A DNA stretch of 7,768 nucleotides from an uncultured Eubacteriales bacterium. GTDB lineage: Bacteria; Bacillota; Clostridia; Oscillospirales; Acutalibacteraceae. Every line of letters begins with the position of its first letter. Position 1 is the first letter of the stretch. The notes below the pieces were generated by a model that was not told where the DNA came from, did not search any database, and saw only the letters and a program-made list of their open reading frames with translations. The translations under genes were made by a program, and so were the position numbers. This document shows positions 6,701 to 7,768 of this stretch, piece after piece. Location: contig ONEU01000179.1 in assembly GCA_900316925.1 (NCBI GenBank), positions 1 to 7,768 on the forward strand. Reading direction: 5' to 3'.

Positions 6701-7047
6701 TGAAGAAGTCCATGCCGAAGAACCAGGCATACGCCCAGCGTTTCGGCGGCGGACAGCCCGCTCCTGCTCCTGTTGAGCCGGCAGTTCAGACGGAGCCTGC
6801 CGCACCTGCCGCTCCCGCTGTTCCCGCCGGCAAGAGCCAGCCGAAGAACGGCAAGCAGAAGAAGGATGACAATGTAATTGAGTTCTATACGGGCTATGAT
6901 GAGGATGATCCGTTTGGCGGCAGTGCAGATCCCAATCAGGAGGTCATCATCAAGGATCATAAGAAGAAGAACGGATCGGTGGGAAGCCGTTTCAAGAAGT
7001 CCTTCGGTAAATTCTTCTCCGGTGAAGTTCCTGAGGATGAAGAATGA
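3739..7047 (+). CDS. Single-pass membrane protein with a long low-complexity cytoplasmic tail carrying six FEKRFGK-like motifs; function unknown
   Basis: I do not recognise this 1102-residue protein. In order: signal peptide 1-23 (MKKLSALLAAALVALTLSMP, cleavage after VYA); Ser/Glu-rich linker 24-94, likely wall-spanning; extracellular domain about 97-274 of alternating strands and helices with one Cys (C206), which resembles the PsbP/Mog1-like lipid-anchored or membrane-anchored domains of Firmicutes (fold is a guess); Pro/Gln linker; membrane helix about 301-323 followed by RYKKTKR, a positive-inside stop-transfer; then a cytoplasmic tail of about 780 residues, acidic and Pro/Glu/Ala-rich. 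The tail has nine 5-residue repeats at 605-649, possible folded islands at 694-771 and 933-994, an Ala/Gly stretch at 829-874, and six copies of S-x-[FY]-x-[KQ]-x-F-G-[KAG] at 542, 578, 784, 817, 996 and 1083, the last near the C-terminus. The stop is TGA at 7045. It reads intact, with no frameshift. The design suggests a multivalent anchor for a partner; the partner and role are unknown. Confidence 0.93.
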   Translation: MKKLSALLAAALVALTLSMPVYAEPSESSEESAAQESVSETTEESSEKPGEGSTGNSKPSGEASTQQSSKASGQASVQTSSKASSGSSKEESSNVPVEKLNFKEYRVDFAKMDISFPDTMYVITRDTDANDPAFEAYRLTKNEIMENFEKSSTYIRASVKDFSYDITVTVMKNSDTEAVKDLSSLTDQEIESITNNLLKQEVYKGCTKSNINNTLFLSLNMEEETDNTKISGIQEYTIVNGVRVIITFQTYDGVIDPYEQQVFNAVMQTVKFDGVQPAPAPQSSVQQSETIVNSDSFDIRYIYIIIASAIGLIALVVMITAGMRYKKTKRLAEQLEEEEETEIEAPSRGRSTTALVENEDNQNREPEDIYSDTRIEKYGTQEFALDAAMINTAPMTYESLTAGTPVQEKLNEDTVRVTELPETDEISSQESTQPEGFTEITATPEEQPYPAQSAYPEEGTESAPYAASYGQEAPFARPAAEESVSNYPDGESGDEVVFAEITEKRHTEIEQIGVSEQENGGQTEQISAGEPVAETEGEEELSAYEKRFGKNRTTPLVTAAAAASPDIVLVNADEKRKSKFEKHFGKLEPAAQEQETAPAAVQEETVSEEPVIEKPVSEEPVIEEPVKEEPVKEETVTEELLEEEPIMEEQPTETAFSKLIDRLKSSSGESKEPVPAAEPERKPEVQTEPKKSENTIELEISKSADGSLIIGAMRENNGKPLDIEIKNSADLKAERKRELRSMGLEDADKGEIYNHRDAMAKEGFTVKAKGTDEASSEEEEETGSRFDKLFGADREKKPVEPETKQTAAEEENDFEESAFEKRFGKGRSTAAAGNTAGAAAGAVNAAGTAGAAAVIAGTVTAASAGTAAVAAVFGKAEKAKGKKKHQEEPSKPETVEEFFEGVKAEKTVTPPAETAQPAAETAAAAGEPVAEQRKSRRDEFMFERDSGIIFEHARESRQPIQPMFSSFTKVPRLEDVNAEEYNKQYEEMKKSMPKNQAYAQRFGGGQPAPAPVEPAVQTEPAAPAAPAVPAGKSQPKNGKQKKDDNVIEFYTGYDEDDPFGGSADPNQEVIIKDHKKKNGSVGSRFKKSFGKFFSGEVPEDEE
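5551..5685 (+). repeat. Nine tandem 15-bp / 5-residue repeats ([PT]-V-x-E-E)
   Basis: Residues 605-649 read as TVSEE, PVIEK, PVSEE, PVIEE, PVKEE, PVKEE, TVTEE, LLEEE, PIMEE. The DNA period is 15 bases with synonymous variation (for example GAAGAGCCTGTC against GAGGAACCCGTG), so the array is old enough to have drifted. It probably makes an extended, negatively charged spacer between motif copies 2 and 3. Copy number could vary between strains. Confidence 0.8.
6223..6360 (+). repeat. Ala/Gly/Thr low-complexity segment of the cytoplasmic tail
   Basis: Residues 829-874 are almost only Ala, Gly, Thr, Val and Ser, with GCC-rich codons, directly after motif copy 4 and before a Lys-rich stretch (KAEKAKGKKKHQ). 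It is probably a flexible linker. The part at 850-873 is hydrophobic enough to be considered as a weak second membrane segment, which would change the topology of motif copies 5 and 6, but it lacks Leu, has a single Ile, and I favour a soluble linker. Confidence 0.6.
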
Positions 7048-7063
7048 TCGGATGAGCGTGATG

Positions 7064-7068
7064 AGGTG
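7064..7068 (+). promoter_or_regulatory. Ribosome binding site of pyrC
   Basis: AGGTG within GATGAGGTGATCAAC, 6 bases before the ATG at 7075. It lies inside the 27-base gap after the preceding stop codon, so pyrC has its own translation signal but no room for its own promoter. Confidence 0.7.
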
Positions 7069-7074
7069 ATCAAC

Positions 7075-7768
7075 ATGGAGAGAATACGCATCAATAACGT
7101 CACGATGGTGGATCCGCTTGCTTCAGCCTGCGGCGTGAGGGAGGACGGCACGGCCGATCTCCTGATTGTTGACGGACGCTTTGCCGACCCGTCCCAGTCA
7201 GACGGGAGCGAGCAGGTGATTGACGGAACGGGATTGTTCGCAGCGCCCGGTCTGATCGACCTGCACGTTCACCTGCGTGACCCGGGCCAGACGGACAAGG
7301 AGGATATTCTGACCGGATGCCGTGCAGCGGCCGCCGGCGGCGTGACGCAGCTTCTTGCCATGCCGAATACCAGACCGGCTGTCGATACGCCCGAAACCGT
7401 GCGGTATATTCTGGAGAAGGCAAAAGATGCCGATGCGCTTGTTCATGTGGTGGGTGCTGTCACCAAAGGACTGGGCGGTCACGAGGCAACGGATATCGGA
7501 GCATTGTCGGAGGCCGGGATTTCTGCCCTGTCGGATGACGGTGTACCGGTACTGGATACGTCCATCATGGTAGCAGCGATGAAAAAGGCAGCGGAGATCA
7601 ATATCCCCGTGACGGCGCATTGTGAGGATCCGTATCTTGCCGGGGGCAAGGTCAACGAGGGTGCGGTATCCGAAGCTCTGGGTGTCAAGGGGATGCCCGG
7701 AGCGGCGGAGGATGCCGGAACAGCCCGGGAACTGGCGCTTGCTGAAAGCTACGGTCTGCCCATCCATA
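7075..7768 (+). CDS. pyrC: Class I dihydroorotase (3' partial)
   Basis: The frame is open from ATG 7075 through the right edge (231 codons visible, out of about 425 usual). Dihydroorotase closes carbamoyl-aspartate to dihydroorotate, step three of pyrimidine synthesis, in the cytoplasm. Seen: a small N-terminal beta-sandwich part (MERIRINNVTMVDP), then APGLIDLHVHLRDPGQTDKE with the metal ligands H64 and H66 and substrate-binding R68; the AMPNTRPA motif (116-123) that contacts substrate; SDDG with metal ligand D155; and TAHCED with H182. The later His and catalytic Asp of the family fall beyond the window. The HLRDPG form marks class I (B. subtilis/Aquifex type), not the E. coli type. It follows the scaffold gene by 27 bases in the same frame and direction, so they are probably co-transcribed; only one in-frame stop (TGA 7045) separates them. 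No PyrR-type leader is visible before it. Confidence 0.95.
   Translation, partial: MERIRINNVTMVDPLASACGVREDGTADLLIVDGRFADPSQSDGSEQVIDGTGLFAAPGLIDLHVHLRDPGQTDKEDILTGCRAAAAGGVTQLLAMPNTRPAVDTPETVRYILEKAKDADALVHVVGAVTKGLGGHEATDIGALSEAGISALSDDGVPVLDTSIMVAAMKKAAEINIPVTAHCEDPYLAGGKVNEGAVSEALGVKGMPGAAEDAGTARELALAESYGLPIH

Larger units (their letters stand above)
5362..7011 (+). repeat. Six dispersed copies of a 9-residue motif in the cytoplasmic tail
   Basis: Copies (DNA positions): SAYEKRFGK 5362-5388, SKFEKHFGK 5470-5496, SRFDKLFGA 6088-6114, SAFEKRFGK 6187-6213, QAYAQRFGG 6724-6750, SRFKKSFGK 6985-7011. An aromatic at position 3 and F-G at 7-8 are invariant, and position 5 is Lys in five of six. 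Copies come as close pairs (542/578 and 784/817, about 35 residues apart) and then two more widely spaced. The surrounding sequence differs, so this is conservation of a short binding motif and not a recent duplication. Copies 1 and 4 also share a following Arg-Ser/Thr-Thr. A degenerate IEKYGT occurs at residues 375-380. Confidence 0.85.

Noticed and set aside
7048..7074. Search for a pyrimidine attenuator or promoter before pyrC
   Set aside because: Only 27 bases with a ribosome binding site; no hairpin, T-run or -10 box is present.
7198..7767. 189-codon open frame on the - strand opposite pyrC
   Set aside because: The + strand carries unmistakable dihydroorotase motifs in order; the - frame is a shadow.
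1..7768. Search for tRNA, rRNA, CRISPR repeats, insertion-sequence ends and attachment sites
   Set aside because: Nearly all bases are accounted for by the four genes and short gaps; no direct-repeat arrays, terminal inverted repeats with transposase, or cloverleaf-like sequences were seen.

Overview
The window looks like a chromosomal segment of a Gram-positive, Clostridia-type anaerobe, probably of the Ruminococcus/Oscillospiraceae kind. This is inferred from mid-range base composition, strong AGGAGG-type ribosome binding sites, AT-rich consensus sigma-A-like promoters, a Clostridia-style double-FtsX permease, and a signal-peptide protein with a Ser-rich wall-spanning linker. No rRNA, tRNA, CRISPR, insertion sequence or phage gene was seen.

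Layout: (1) Positions 1-2788 (+) hold the 3' part of a large ABC-transporter permease with two FtsX domains; its start and its ATPase partner lie outside the window. (2) Positions 2789-2899 are a short convergent gap with a long hairpin that can terminate transcription on both strands. (3) Positions 2900-3499 (-) encode a ThrH-type HAD enzyme (phosphoserine phosphatase / homoserine phosphotransferase), with its own extended -10 promoter and a perfect 13-bp palindrome next to the predicted transcription start. (4) Positions 3500-3738 are a divergent regulatory region with two back-to-back promoters. The rightward one carries two TGTAA/TTACA inverted repeats, on the -35/spacer and just after the predicted start. 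(5) Positions 3739-7047 (+) encode a 1102-residue single-pass membrane protein that I do not recognise. It has a signal peptide, a Ser-rich linker, a small extracellular domain, one membrane helix, and a cytoplasmic tail of about 780 residues, mostly low-complexity. The tail carries six copies of a short motif, S-x-[FY]-x-[KQ]-x-F-G-[KAG]. (6) From 7075 (+), 27 bases downstream and running off the right edge, is the first half of a class I dihydroorotase, pyrC.

How they fit together: the motif protein and pyrC look like one transcription unit behind the 3640-3668 promoter, since there is no room for a separate promoter or a pyrimidine-type attenuator in the 27-base gap. The permease and thrH are independent units. 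The most notable item is the motif protein. It has the design of a multivalent scaffold: a membrane anchor outside-in, then repeated identical short sticky motifs on flexible acidic linkers. It may recruit an unidentified cytoplasmic partner to the membrane; that function is inference only.
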